DNA from: Pseudomonas sp. StFLB209
GTDB taxonomy: Bacteria > Pseudomonadota > Gammaproteobacteria > Pseudomonadales > Pseudomonadaceae
Assembly (NCBI RefSeq): GCF_000829415.1
Contig: NZ_AP014637.1
Location: 1,500,001-1,564,000 of the forward strand
Length of the DNA: 64,000 nt
Reading direction: 5' to 3'
The position numbers and the translations under genes were made by a program. Each line of letters begins with the position of its first letter. Within the stretch, counting starts at the first letter, position 1. Under the pieces are notes generated by a model. That model saw nothing but the letters and a program-made list of their open reading frames with translations, did not search any database and was not told the origin of the DNA. Below are positions 1-8,678 of the stretch, one piece after another.

Positions 1-183
1 GACGTGGTGGAAGAGACGATTTTCGTCATTGATGTACCAGCGGCCTTTGCGGCTGCGGGCAAGGTGCGTAAGGCATTTTATGGCGCAGACATCCCGCCGG
101 TGGCCAGCAACCTTATCGGCGTTTCCGGTCTGGCGTTCCCAGAGCAACTGGTCGAAATCACCATCCGGGCGGTGGTCGCGTAA
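1..183 (+). CDS. RidA/YjgF-family protein, C-terminal part (5' end outside window)
   Basis: The last 60 codons of a reading frame enter from the left edge and stop at TAA 181-183. The peptide (VIDVPAAF, KVRKAFYG, PVASNLIGVSGLAF, LVEITIRAVVA) matches the C-terminal half of the YjgF/YER057c/UK114 fold. Those proteins are small cytosolic trimers that often deaminate reactive enamine/imine intermediates. The arginine that binds the substrate carboxylate in true RidA (Arg105 in E. coli, in a PARS motif) is not present at the equivalent point (PVAS). This may therefore be one of the Rid subfamilies without proven deaminase activity. The start and N-terminus cannot be judged. Confidence 0.75.
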   Translation, partial: DVVEETIFVIDVPAAFAAAGKVRKAFYGADIPPVASNLIGVSGLAFPEQLVEITIRAVVA

Positions 184-205
184 ATTATCGATGCCCTCTC
201 CCAAA

Positions 206-232
206 GGCCGAGCGTTCGGACAACGCTCGGCC
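206..232. terminator. strong stem-loop after the RidA-like gene
   Basis: Perfect 11-bp inverted repeat GGCCGAGCGTT (206-216) / AACGCTCGGCC (222-232) with a 5-nt loop, 22 bp after the stop codon. There is no T-run after it, so it is either a weak intrinsic terminator or an RNA-stabilising hairpin. Confidence 0.5.
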
Positions 233-401
233 CTGCCGCGGTCTTCAGATGCGGCTTGAAGCTGCGCCTGATTTGATCACCCTACCCGCACTACACGCCC
301 CCAAACCACCCATCCCGCCCCAGCACAACTCCGTTGAACTCGCGCCGCCCCACCCACTCCCTCTCTCAAGCAGCACCCAAAAATCCAAGAAGGAGTTCAC
401 C

Positions 402-908
402 ATGAAAAAGGTATTTCGCGCTGGCGCCCTGAGTCTGTTCGTGGCCATGGCCAGCACCACTGCTTTCGCCGCAAGCCCTGCGGCGTTTGTCGATGACGCC
501 TCGGCCAAAAGCATTGCGGAGATCGAGAACGGCAAGCTGGCGGTGGAGAAGAGTCAGTCGGCTGATGTGAAGACGTTTGCCGAGATGATGATCAAGGATC
601 ACACGGCGGCGAATGAGAAGCTCAAGGACATTGCTGCCACCAAAAAGCTGGAGATCAGCGACGACGCCGAGCTGATGGACAAGGCCAAGAAGATGATCCT
701 TGAATACCGCGATGCATCCTTCGACAAGGCGTATGCCGAGAATCAGGTAACGGCGCATGAGCAGACCATCAAGCTGTTCGAGGATGAGGCCAAGAACGGT
801 GACGATCCCGAGGTTAAGGCCTTTGCGGCAGAAACCTTGCCCAAGCTTAAAACCCATCTGGAAGCGGCCCGGAAGCTGGCGACCAGTCATGGCGGCAAGG
901 CCGAATAA
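402..908 (+). CDS. secreted DUF4142 family protein
   Basis: 168 aa. An N-terminal signal peptide (MKKVFRAGALSLFVAMASTTAFA) with a likely signal peptidase I site after AFA is followed by a helical, Lys/Asp/Glu-rich domain of the DUF4142 (ferritin-like fold) family, typically about 150-200 aa and periplasmic. The helices contain the family-type stretches KSIAEIENGKLAVEKS, KTFAEMMIKDHTAANEKL and VTAHEQTIKLFE. An AAGAAGGAG ribosome site at 387-395 lies 6 nt before ATG 402, so I reject the longer in-frame start at 249. The gene appears to stand alone, and a hairpin lies between it and the convergent DASS gene. The biochemical role of the family is unknown; members are often stress-induced. Confidence 0.85.
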   Translation: MKKVFRAGALSLFVAMASTTAFAASPAAFVDDASAKSIAEIENGKLAVEKSQSADVKTFAEMMIKDHTAANEKLKDIAATKKLEISDDAELMDKAKKMILEYRDASFDKAYAENQVTAHEQTIKLFEDEAKNGDDPEVKAFAAETLPKLKTHLEAARKLATSHGGKAE

Positions 909-932
909 TTCGGATTACCGCGCTTGAACCCA

Positions 933-958
933 GCAGCCCAGTCTCATACCTGGGCTGC
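933..958. terminator. stem-loop between convergent genes
   Basis: GCAGCCCAG (933-941) / CTGGGCTGC (950-958), a perfect 9-bp stem with an 8-nt loop. It lies between the DUF4142 stop (908) and the convergent transporter stop (973) and could serve both strands. There is no long T-run. Confidence 0.45.
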
Positions 959-972
959 CCCTCCTCTGCCCC

Positions 973-2460
973 TCAAATCCAGCCCAGCCAGTTCCAGTAA
1001 GTGCTGGCGAATACCATCAGCAACACATAGCCCACCAGCGTGACGACGATGCCGACCCTGGCAAATTGCTTGGGGGTGAAGGTGTCGGTGCCCAGGCAGA
1101 CCATGTTCTGCGGGGCGTTGATTGGCAGGATAAAGCCAAAGCTCACCACAAAGCCGAGCAGCATGGTCATGCCGATGCGGCTGAAGTCGCCGGGCAGGGT
1201 CAGCAGCACGGCCATGAGGATCGGCAGCAGTGCCGAGGTCAGTGCGGTGGCGCTGGCGAAGCCCAGGTGGATGAGGATCAGAAAGGCGCTGAGGATGGCG
1301 AACACACCGAGCGGGCCGAGGCTGTCCAGGCCGGTGTGGGCAACCACTTGGGCGCCCAGCCATTGCCCGGCCTGGGTCGTGAGCAGTGCGGTGCCCAGGC
1401 TAATGCCGACCCCGAACACGATCACCGTGCCCCACGGGATGCGCGCTTGCAGGTCTTTCCAGGTCATTACGCCGAAGCGCGGCAGCAGCAGGATCACTAA
1501 TCCTGCGTAGGTGGTCGAGGTGGTGTCGAAGGCGTGCAACCGGCCTTCGCTGGCCCAGGCCAGTAACAGCAGCAGCGAGACGCTGGCCAGGCGTTTTTGC
1601 GCGCCGCTCATGGGGCCAAGGTCGGCCAGGCTTTGGTTTACCGCGGCCATGCCGCCGGGCACGCTGTCGCTCTCGGGCGGCAGCATTTTCAGGACCAGGA
1701 AGATCAGCACCAGCGACATGATCAGCGCCCACGGTGCGCCAGCGATCAACCAGTCGATCCACGACACTCGCTGGCCGAGCATTTTGTCCATGAAGCCAAC
1801 GGTCAACAGGTTCTGCGCGGCGGCGGTCTGGATGCCGACGTTCCAGATGCTGGTGCCGTGGGCGACGATGATCATCAGCCCGGCGGCGATATTGGAGCGC
1901 TGGGCGACGCCAAATGCGGCGATCACCCCGACCATGATCGGCACCACGCAGGCACTGCGCGCCGTGGCGCTGGGCACCAGCAGGCTGAGCAGGATGATCA
2001 CCAGCATGGCGCCGAACAGAATCCGCCGGGTGCTGGCGCCGACCTTGCTCAGGGTCAGCAGGGCGATACGGCGGTCCAGCCCGGTGTGGGTCATCGCGGC
2101 GGCGATGAACAGGGCGCCGACCACCAGCGCCAGCGCCGGGTTGGAGAAGCCGTTGAGGGCCATGCTGATACCGGCCGATGAGCCGTAGGTTTGAGCGGGG
2201 TCTTGCAGGGTGGGTGCGGTGCCGATCAGCAAGGCCATCAGCGAGGTGATCATGATGGCGCTGGCTTCGTAAGAGACCGCTTCGGTGACCCAGACCGTGA
2301 CCGCGAAAGCCAGGATCGCCAGCATGCGCTGCCCGGCGACCGGTAGTGCGGCGGGCAGCGGCAGCAACAGTACGATCAGCATGGCCAGTACGGCGACGAT
2401 CAGGCCGGGTGGAAAGCGTACCGGCTGAGGCAGGGTTGCGGGTGAGGGGGTGTCGTTCAT
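973..2460 (-). CDS. DASS (SLC13) family dicarboxylate/anion transporter
   Basis: 495-aa integral membrane protein with about 11-12 hydrophobic segments. It carries DASS-type features: an SNT-like stretch (ALNGFSNPALALVVGALF), VPSATARSACVVPIM, AHGTSIWNVGIQTAAAQN and, near the C-terminus, LPINAPQNMVCLGTDTF. Family members move di- or tricarboxylates or sulfate with sodium or by exchange; E. coli TtdT, the tartrate:succinate antiporter, is a relative. ATG 2460 is chosen because GGAG lies 7 nt upstream; an in-frame start at 2532 lacks such a site. It is downstream of ttdA-ttdB on the same strand but 249 bp away, with a REP hairpin in the gap, so it may be only loosely coupled to them. Tartrate or a related hydroxy-diacid is the inferred substrate. 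Confidence 0.85.
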   Translation of the reverse strand: MNDTPSPATLPQPVRFPPGLIVAVLAMLIVLLLPLPAALPVAGQRMLAILAFAVTVWVTEAVSYEASAIMITSLMALLIGTAPTLQDPAQTYGSSAGISMALNGFSNPALALVVGALFIAAAMTHTGLDRRIALLTLSKVGASTRRILFGAMLVIILLSLLVPSATARSACVVPIMVGVIAAFGVAQRSNIAAGLMIIVAHGTSIWNVGIQTAAAQNLLTVGFMDKMLGQRVSWIDWLIAGAPWALIMSLVLIFLVLKMLPPESDSVPGGMAAVNQSLADLGPMSGAQKRLASVSLLLLLAWASEGRLHAFDTTSTTYAGLVILLLPRFGVMTWKDLQARIPWGTVIVFGVGISLGTALLTTQAGQWLGAQVVAHTGLDSLGPLGVFAILSAFLILIHLGFASATALTSALLPILMAVLLTLPGDFSRIGMTMLLGFVVSFGFILPINAPQNMVCLGTDTFTPKQFARVGIVVTLVGYVLLMVFASTYWNWLGWI

Positions 2461-2603
2461 CAGCGTGCTCCGTCTGGCGCCAGATGTGCGCTGGATCAAC
2501 GATACGCGTGATGGAGGTTTTGGCACTGACACGGGTCAGGTGGGGCTGTGTTGGTAGAGAAAAGCGCAGCCGAAGCCCCGACTGCCGCACAGTACACCGG
2601 GCC

Positions 2604-2654
2604 CCGTAGCTGTTTAGCAGCGAAAAGGCTTCGCTGCTGAAGCAGCTCCTACGG
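2604..2654. repeat. REP-type palindromic repeat
   Basis: Imperfect palindrome in which CCGTAGCTG...AGCAGCGAA faces TTCGCTGCTGAAGCAG...CTACGG across a short loop. It belongs to the GTAGGAG(C)-type extragenic repeats found at several other places in this window. It sits in the 249-bp gap between ttdB and the DASS gene and may attenuate read-through or protect the upstream mRNA. Confidence 0.65.
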
Positions 2655-2709
2655 AGGTCCGAGGGTATACAGGCAACCGGCCCCGAATGGGGGCCGGCCT
2701 GCCTGCCGG

Positions 2710-3333
2710 TTATTTGATAAACCGCACCTGGCTGTTGATCTTCTCGATCACCGAGCCTTTGCGCTCGTTGAAGCGGGCCTTGTTCTGTTCGAACAGGTTG
2801 TTGCCCTTGGTATCGATGGAGATGATCAACGGCCCGAACTCGCGTACACGGTTGACCCACAAGGTCTCGGGCATGCCGAGGTCTTGCCATTCGGCGCGTT
2901 CGATTTCTTCGACCTGGGTCGCGGCCAGTACTGCGCAGCCGCCAGGGAACACCGCATGCACGGCTTTGTTTTCCAGGCAGCCGGTGGTGGTTTCCGGGCC
3001 CATGCCGCCTTTGCCGACGATCAGTTTCACACCGGTTTCTTCGATGAATTGCTTCTCGAATTTTTCCATCCGCATGCTGGTGGTCGGGCCGATGGAGACC
3101 ATTTCAAAGCTGCCGTCGTCCTTGGTCCGCACGATCGGGCCGGCGTGGAAAATCGCTCCACCGCGCAGGTCGACCGGCAGTTCACGCTTGAGCTCGATCA
3201 GGCGACGGTGCGCCACGTCACGGCAGGTGACCAGTTGCCCGGTGAGATACACCACGTCGCCCACGTTCAGTTCTGCCAGGTCTTCATCGCGGATCGGCGT
3301 AGAGAGGATCTTTTTCACAGGCGCGCTATTCAC
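2710..3333 (-). CDS. ttdB: L(+)-tartrate dehydratase (class I fumarase type) beta subunit
   Basis: 207 aa, close to E. coli TtdB (201 aa). It is the C-terminal half of class I Fe-S hydro-lyases and contributes substrate-binding residues. Family blocks seen are [77 protein letters not shown] and [14 protein letters not shown]. With TtdA it would dehydrate L-tartrate to oxaloacetate. I place the start at GTG 3333: AAGGAG lies 7 nt upstream, and the GTGA overlap with the ttdA stop suggests translational coupling. The longer in-frame extension to 3414 has no family similarity. Fumarate or another hydroxy-diacid is possible as substrate, but the sequence resembles TtdB more than FumA. Confidence 0.9.
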   Translation of the reverse strand: MNSAPVKKILSTPIRDEDLAELNVGDVVYLTGQLVTCRDVAHRRLIELKRELPVDLRGGAIFHAGPIVRTKDDGSFEMVSIGPTTSMRMEKFEKQFIEETGVKLIVGKGGMGPETTTGCLENKAVHAVFPGGCAVLAATQVEEIERAEWQDLGMPETLWVNRVREFGPLIISIDTKGNNLFEQNKARFNERKGSVIEKINSQVRFIK

Positions 3334-4229
3334 AGGACCACTCCTTCGTGGGACAGGATGTCGTAAGACAGGTCGGCATTGATGCGGATCTTGCCGCGGC
3401 GGTGTGCCCAGCATCCGGTGGACACGGCAACACCAATGGTCGATGGGTGGCGGGCGGAGGATTCGATGTTCACGCCCATCACGCTGCTGTTGCCGGTCAG
3501 GCCCTGCGGGCCGATGCCGATTTCATTGAGGCCGTCTTCGAGCAGTTTTTCCATCAGCGCAGCGCTTTCGTTGGGGTGGCTGGAGTCCACTTCACGCAGG
3601 ATCGCCCGCTTCGACAACCGCGCAGCGGTCTCGACCGAGGTCGAGACGCCCACGCCAACCAGCAACGGCGGACAGGCGTTGACGCCCCGAGAGGTGATCA
3701 CGTCGAAGACAAATTCGGTCACGCCTTCGTAGCCCTGGCCCGGCATCAGCACCTTGGCCGAACCCGGCAGGGTGCAGCCGCCACCGGCCATGTACACGTC
3801 CACAATGGCGTGGTCGGCATCGGGGATGATTTCCCAGTCCAGCCACGGGATTTTCGAGCCGGTGTTGGTGCCGGTGTTTTTCTCGATAAAGGTTTCCACC
3901 GCGTTGTGGCGCAGCGGCCCTTGAATGGTCGCTTCCTTGGTGGCGTTTTCCAGAATGCCTTCCAGCTCGCTGAGCAACGGAAAGCGCGCACCAGCGGAGA
4001 TAAAGTACTGGATCACCCCGGTGTCCTGGCAGCTCGGACGGTTGAGCTTGTCGGCGTATTCCTGGTTGTCGGCCATCGAGTCGTATACAGCGATGGCCAG
4101 CGGGTTGGTTTCTGCGGCGCGCAGTTTGGCGGTTTTTTCTTTCACGTCTTTGGGCAGACGCTTGCCGATATAGGCGGTGAATTTCGCCATTACATCGGTC
4201 AGTGATTCCACGGCCAGTTGTTTATCCAC
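3330..4229 (-). CDS. ttdA: L(+)-tartrate dehydratase (class I fumarase type) alpha subunit
   Basis: 299 aa, against 303 in E. coli TtdA, with long near-identical blocks ([85 protein letters not shown]). Three cysteines at about residues 67, 186 and 273 are the expected ligands of the catalytic [4Fe-4S] cluster. It starts with GTG at 4229 behind GAGGAG and overlaps ttdB by 4 bp. The DctA-like gene lies 44 bp upstream on the same strand, so carrier, alpha and beta subunits form an operon. The divergent LysR gene beyond the carrier is the probable regulator, as TtdR is in E. coli. Confidence 0.93.
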   Translation of the reverse strand: MDKQLAVESLTDVMAKFTAYIGKRLPKDVKEKTAKLRAAETNPLAIAVYDSMADNQEYADKLNRPSCQDTGVIQYFISAGARFPLLSELEGILENATKEATIQGPLRHNAVETFIEKNTGTNTGSKIPWLDWEIIPDADHAIVDVYMAGGGCTLPGSAKVLMPGQGYEGVTEFVFDVITSRGVNACPPLLVGVGVSTSVETAARLSKRAILREVDSSHPNESAALMEKLLEDGLNEIGIGPQGLTGNSSVMGVNIESSARHPSTIGVAVSTGCWAHRRGKIRINADLSYDILSHEGVVL

Positions 4230-4273
4230 GGTTTATCTCCTCACATCACAAGGCTGTCATTTCTGGTTTTTAT

Positions 4274-5647
4274 TCATGAGTTCAGGCTGGCGGCGGTGCT
4301 GCCGCCGGTCACGCTGCCGGGTTCGGCATGCGGGCGCTTGGCCAGGCTCGGGGCGGCAGTGCTGGCTTCGGGTTCCAGCTCTGGTACGGGCTGGCCGTCG
4401 AGCACTTTGTTCATGCGGTCGTGGTCGAGGGCGCCGACCCACTTGGCGATGGCCATGGTGCCGACCGCGTTGCCGATGGTGTTGGTGATGGCGCGGGCTT
4501 CGGACATGAAGCGGTCCACCCCCAGCAGCAGCACCATGCCGGCCACCGGAATACTGCCCAGCGAGGCCAGGGTTGCCGCCAGGGTGATAAAGCCCGAGCC
4601 GGTGACGCCCGCCGAGCCTTTGGAGGTCAGCAGCAGCACACCCAGTACGATCAACTGGTCGGTCAGCGACAGCGGTGTGTTGGTGGCCTGGGCGATGAAG
4701 ATCGCCGCCATGGTGTAGTAGATGCACTGGCCGTCCGGGTTGAAGGTCAGCCCCGACGGGATTACCAGGCCAACCACCGGCCGCGACACGCCGACTTTCT
4801 CAAGCTTGGTCATCAGTTGCGGCACCACCGACTCCGACGAGCTGGTGCCCAGTACGGTGAACAGTTCCTCTTTGAGGTACTTGAGAAATTTCCACAGGCT
4901 AAAGCCCGACAGCCGGGCAATGAAGCCGAGCACGAAGACCACGAACAGGAAACAGGTGATGTACATGGTCGCCATCAGCTTGCCGAGCGACACGATCGAA
5001 CCCAGGCCGTACTTGCCAACGGTGAACGCCATCGCGCCACAGGCGGCAATCGGCGCAACGCGCATCACCAGGCCGACGATGTAGAACATGCCATGAGAGA
5101 AGGTCTCCAGCATGTCCACGAACGGTTTACCGCGTGGCCCGAGGTGCGACAGGGCGATACCGAACAGGGTCGAGAACAGCAGGATCTGCAGGATTTCATT
5201 CTTGGCAAAGGCGTCGGTCACGCTGGCCGGAATGATGTGCAGCAAGAAGTCGGTGAAGCTCCCCGAACCACTGGCCGCCGCGGCGGTGTAGCTGGAGATG
5301 CTCTTGATATCCAGCGTCGCGGGGTCAACGTTCATGCCCACACCGGGCTTGACGAAGTTGACCACGATCAGGCCCAGCACCAAGGCGAAGGTGGAGAGGA
5401 TTTCGAAGTAGATCAGCGCCCGCATGCCGACGCGGCCAAGCTCCTTCATGTTGTCCATCTTGGCGATGCCAAGCACCACGGTGGCGAAGATGATCGGTGC
5501 GAAGACCATCTTGATCAGTTTGATGAACGCATCGCCCAGGGGCTTGAGATCGGTGCCGACCTGGGGCCAGAACACACCGATCAGCACACCGGCCGTCACG
5601 CCGATCAATACCTGGATATACAGCTTGCTTAAGAGTCGTAAGACCAT
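4274..5647 (-). CDS. DctA-like C4-dicarboxylate:cation symporter
   Basis: 457-aa inner-membrane protein of the DAACS family (PF00375) with about 8 hydrophobic segments. Characteristic elements are the serine-rich [13 protein letters not shown] re-entrant loop, a variant [25 protein letters not shown] helix (classical DctA has SFNLDGTAIYLTMAA), [13 protein letters not shown] and [24 protein letters not shown] 5647 has GAGAAGG close upstream. As first gene of the tartrate operon it probably imports the diacid substrate. The DGQC in place of DGTA in the substrate helix may reflect a specificity other than succinate, which would fit a tartrate-like hydroxy-diacid. The Pro/Glu-rich C-terminal tail is not conserved. 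Confidence 0.87.
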   Translation of the reverse strand: MVLRLLSKLYIQVLIGVTAGVLIGVFWPQVGTDLKPLGDAFIKLIKMVFAPIIFATVVLGIAKMDNMKELGRVGMRALIYFEILSTFALVLGLIVVNFVKPGVGMNVDPATLDIKSISSYTAAAASGSGSFTDFLLHIIPASVTDAFAKNEILQILLFSTLFGIALSHLGPRGKPFVDMLETFSHGMFYIVGLVMRVAPIAACGAMAFTVGKYGLGSIVSLGKLMATMYITCFLFVVFVLGFIARLSGFSLWKFLKYLKEELFTVLGTSSSESVVPQLMTKLEKVGVSRPVVGLVIPSGLTFNPDGQCIYYTMAAIFIAQATNTPLSLTDQLIVLGVLLLTSKGSAGVTGSGFITLAATLASLGSIPVAGMVLLLGVDRFMSEARAITNTIGNAVGTMAIAKWVGALDHDRMNKVLDGQPVPELEPEASTAAPSLAKRPHAEPGSVTGGSTAASLNS

Positions 5648-5787
5648 TGCCTTCTCCGCATTATTTTTGTGTCGGATGTACGGGCGGCCCGGTTATCCAG
5701 TGGCTGAGTCAGCGGCCACTAATAACCCGGATTTTTTGTGGTTAATCACGGGAGAGAAAGTTACTGGTTTTTCAGAAATGCGGTAAT

Positions 5788-5809
5788 ACAATGAAATTCA
5801 CTTCATTGT
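5788..5809. promoter_or_regulatory. 8-bp inverted repeat, candidate LysR operator
   Basis: Perfect inverted repeat ACAATGAA (5788-5795) / TTCATTGT (5802-5809) with a 6-bp spacer. It lies 14 bp before the LysR start and 141 bp before the divergent dctA-like start. The spacing and AT content suit a LysR recognition site controlling both directions. Confidence 0.5.
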
Positions 5810-5822
5810 TGCTTGCAGGTTA

Positions 5823-6752
5823 ATGATGAACCCGGTATCGGAACTCGGTTTTTTCACCCTGCTGGTCAAGCTCGGCAGCCTGGCCGCCACTGCCCGCGAG
5901 CTGAATCTCACCCCGCCAGCGGTTTCCAAACGTCTTGCCCAAATGGAATCGCGCCTCGGCGTGCGCCTGCTCAACCGCACCACGCGCAGCATCAGCCTGA
6001 CCGCCGAGGGCGAGACGTACCTGGTCAACGCCCAGCGCATCCTTGGTGAAATCGAAGAGATGGAGCGCCAGGTGTCCAGCAGTCGGGCAGCGCCCAAGGG
6101 GCTGCTGCGGGTCAACGCGCCGTTGGGGTTTGGCCGTACCCATGTGGGGCCTGCGGTGTCCAGCTTTGCCAAGCGTTACCCGGAGGTCGAAGTGCAACTG
6201 CACCTGACCGACCGGCCCATTCACCTGCCCGATGACGCCATCGACGTGGCCGTTCGTTTCGGTGAGCTGCCCGACTCACGGCTGATTGCACGCAAGATCG
6301 CCAGCAACCGCCGCCTGCTGTGTGCCGCACCGGAGTATCTGAAAGCCTGCGGCACGCCAGAAACGCCCAGAGACCTGGCGCAACACACCTGCATCGTGCT
6401 GCGCCAGAACGAGTCGGCCTTTGGCAGTTGGCGTTTGAGCCGGGGCAAGCACAGTGAATCGGTGAAAGTGCGCGGCAACCTGAGCACCAACGACGGTGAG
6501 GTGGCGCTGAACTGGGCACTGGATGGCCACGGCATTCTGATGCGTGCCGAATGGAACCTGGCCGACCATTTACGCAAAGGGCGGCTGGTGGAAGTGCTGC
6601 AAGAGTACGAAACACCGCCGGCCGATATCTACGCGGTGTACCTGGAACGGTTGAATCTGTCGGCCAAGGTGTCGTGCTTTATCGAGCACCTGCGTGAGTA
6701 TTTCCAGCGCCGGGCCGGTGAGCCGGATGGCAGTTTGGGGGGGTGGAGATGA
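5823..6752 (+). CDS. LysR-family transcriptional regulator, probably of the tartrate operon
   Basis: 309 aa. An N-terminal winged helix-turn-helix (about residues 5-65; GSLAATARELNLTPPAVSKRLAQMESRLG) is followed by a periplasmic-binding-like co-inducer domain (from about 90; GLLRVNAPLGFGRTHVGP...). It resembles the DmlR/TtdR branch of LysR proteins, which control D-malate or tartrate use. It is divergent from the dctA-ttdA-ttdB genes, the usual arrangement for a LysR activator and its target. ATG 5823 is followed at once by ATG 5826; AGG at 5817-5819 is better spaced for the second. The effector is unproven, with tartrate inferred from context. Confidence 0.9.
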   Translation: MMNPVSELGFFTLLVKLGSLAATARELNLTPPAVSKRLAQMESRLGVRLLNRTTRSISLTAEGETYLVNAQRILGEIEEMERQVSSSRAAPKGLLRVNAPLGFGRTHVGPAVSSFAKRYPEVEVQLHLTDRPIHLPDDAIDVAVRFGELPDSRLIARKIASNRRLLCAAPEYLKACGTPETPRDLAQHTCIVLRQNESAFGSWRLSRGKHSESVKVRGNLSTNDGEVALNWALDGHGILMRAEWNLADHLRKGRLVEVLQEYETPPADIYAVYLERLNLSAKVSCFIEHLREYFQRRAGEPDGSLGGWR

Positions 6753-6836
6753 TCGCAGTAAGTCGTGCCAAAATAACAGGCACTACTCCGGATCGCTGGG
6801 AGATTCTATGGCCCCATACAAGCCCTAAGCAGTGTC

Positions 6837-6964
6837 GTTGGATGTGCCACAGCATTCGTCGGCTGAGCCGACTCCCACCGAGTTAGCGACGTGCTCAAGT
6901 AGTGGGCATTACGCCGGACAGGTGGGAGTTGGCTTGCCGACGAATACTGCTGTGCATCCACAAC
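6837..6964. repeat. pair of inverted REP-like repeats in a gene-free gap
   Basis: The 326-bp gap 6753-7078 holds no gene. It contains two copies of one extragenic repeat in opposite orientation: 6837-6881 (GTTGGATGTGCCACAGCATT...CCGACTCCCACCG) and the reverse complement at 6921-6964 (GGTGGGAGTTGGC...GTGCATCCACAAC). A third copy of this family is at 27999-28046. Together the two units could form a long hairpin between the LysR gene and the convergent MFS gene. Confidence 0.7.
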
Positions 6965-7078
6965 AGATACAGCGGTTTTACTGGCCCTATCGCTGTAGTC
7001 CGGCATTCCGGCAACTGGAGCGTCGGCCGGCCACTCCCACCGAGGCCGCCTCAGATCGGCATTAGCGCTACGGTGCGT

Positions 7079-8386
7079 TTAACGAGCCGCTTCGGCCGTA
7101 GGTGCGCGGGCAGCCTCGGCGGCCACCTCTTCCTCATGATGCTCGCGCTCCAGGGTCGCCTGCACCAGCTCGTCGGTAACCCGAATTTCGGCACCCACCG
7201 GCGACATCTGCACGGTCGGCTCGAACGGTGCGGTCGGCGTGCAGGCCGGGTGGACCTTGCGCCGCCACAGGAAGAACAGTGCCATCAGGCTGTTGAGCGC
7301 TACAAACGACCAGAAGAAGCCGCTGTCGCCCATCTGTTTCATGGCCGGCGAGATGATCAACGGGCTGAGCGCCGAACCGACCGAGTTGATCAGCAGCATG
7401 CCCTGGATCACCCGCACCAGTTCGTTGGACGCCACGTTGTCCGTGGCATGGGCGACCGCCACCGGGTACAGGGCGAACACCCCGCCCCCGAGCAGAAACA
7501 GCATGACGGCCAGCAGAATCATCGAGCTTGGCAGCACCAGGATCAGCACCGACAGCACGGTACAGAAGGCGCTCAGGGCAATCAGCACCACTTGCCGGTC
7601 CTGGCGGTCGGACCAGCGGCCCACCGGGTACTGCAGCAGCATCGCGCCGCAGATCACGCAGGCCATCAGGTAACCGACCTGGGTGATGTCCATGCCGACC
7701 CGTTGCAGGTACACCGGCAACAGCGCGTACATGCCGGCGATGGTGATACCCGAACCAAAGGTGCCCATCACCCCGGTGGGGGTGATGCGCAGCAAGTCCT
7801 GGGGCATCAGCGGCTCAACGTTGCCCATTTCCGGGGTGTTGCGCGGCAGGATCACCATTGGCAGCACCGACAGCGAGGCGAGCATGCCGGCAATCATGAA
7901 CGGAGCGGTGTCACCCAGGGCATTGATGACGCCCAATTGCATCTGGCCGAACATGCCCGCGCCATAGAACGAGATCATGTAGATCGCCAGCAGGCGGCCG
8001 CGCATTTTCTGGTCGCCCGACAGCAGCAGCCAGCTTTCCACGACCAGGAAGATACCGACGATGGCCAGGCCGTTGATCAGGCGAAACACCAGCCAGGCCC
8101 ACGGATCGAAAATCAGCCCCTGCAGCAGGAAGGTCACGGCTGTCAGCGACGCGAAGCTGCTATAGGCACGGATATGCCCGATGCGCTCGATCAGGCGGTC
8201 GCCGAACAGCGCGCCGATGGCCAGGCCAAAGAAGTAACCGGAAGAGATGAAACCGATCAAGGTGTCCGACACACCGGCGGAATCGAGCCGCAAGGAGGTC
8301 AGGGAAGAGATGAATCCGTTACCGAGACTGACAATGAACAGCCCAAGCAATGGCCCCAGGACCAACGCCAACAATTTACGAGACAC
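7079..8386 (-). CDS. MFS transporter, YcaD-like
   Basis: 435-aa major facilitator with 12 predicted membrane helices and the A-loop motif GDRLIERIGHIRAY between helices 2 and 3. The cytoplasmic C-terminal tail is charged and Ala/Glu-rich (about the last 50 residues). GTG 8386 is chosen because GAGGG lies 5 nt upstream; a longer GTG start at 8413 has no ribosome site. The gene stands alone; 8387-8678 upstream holds no gene and only a small GACAA/TTGTC palindrome at 8554-8564. The substrate is not predictable. Relatives of this branch are annotated as sugar or drug efflux carriers without strong proof. Confidence 0.85.
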   Translation of the reverse strand: MSRKLLALVLGPLLGLFIVSLGNGFISSLTSLRLDSAGVSDTLIGFISSGYFFGLAIGALFGDRLIERIGHIRAYSSFASLTAVTFLLQGLIFDPWAWLVFRLINGLAIVGIFLVVESWLLLSGDQKMRGRLLAIYMISFYGAGMFGQMQLGVINALGDTAPFMIAGMLASLSVLPMVILPRNTPEMGNVEPLMPQDLLRITPTGVMGTFGSGITIAGMYALLPVYLQRVGMDITQVGYLMACVICGAMLLQYPVGRWSDRQDRQVVLIALSAFCTVLSVLILVLPSSMILLAVMLFLLGGGVFALYPVAVAHATDNVASNELVRVIQGMLLINSVGSALSPLIISPAMKQMGDSGFFWSFVALNSLMALFFLWRRKVHPACTPTAPFEPTVQMSPVGAEIRVTDELVQATLEREHHEEEVAAEAARAPTAEAAR

Positions 8387-8678
8387 AACGCCCTCTGAGT
8401 TTTCAACAACCACAACGATGATGCGTGCAATTGTTTGACGGGCAGTCGGTTGGGTCCGTCCTGTCGACGATCTGGCAATTCAGCATCCGGAATTTGGCGC
8501 GGATTCTAAGGCGCGAGTTAGACAAAAGATATAACGAACGGACGTGCGTAAAGGGACAATTTGTCGCATGCCTGACCGTTATTGAGCGGCCCTGTCTGAG
8601 GCCACGGCAAAGCTCCTCGAACTGCTATGGGCGCGTACTGCAATCGGCCGTTTGCAAACCGCCGTGTGGTTGCTTCGT

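Noticed and set aside
1400..2890. 496-codon minus-strand frame over the DASS gene
   Set aside because: It overlaps the DASS gene in another frame, with Arg/His/Pro-rich sequence and no ribosome site.
6902..8398. 498-codon plus-strand open frame opposite the MFS gene
   Set aside because: His/Gln/Arg-rich low-complexity translation typical of the complement of a GC-rich membrane protein gene.
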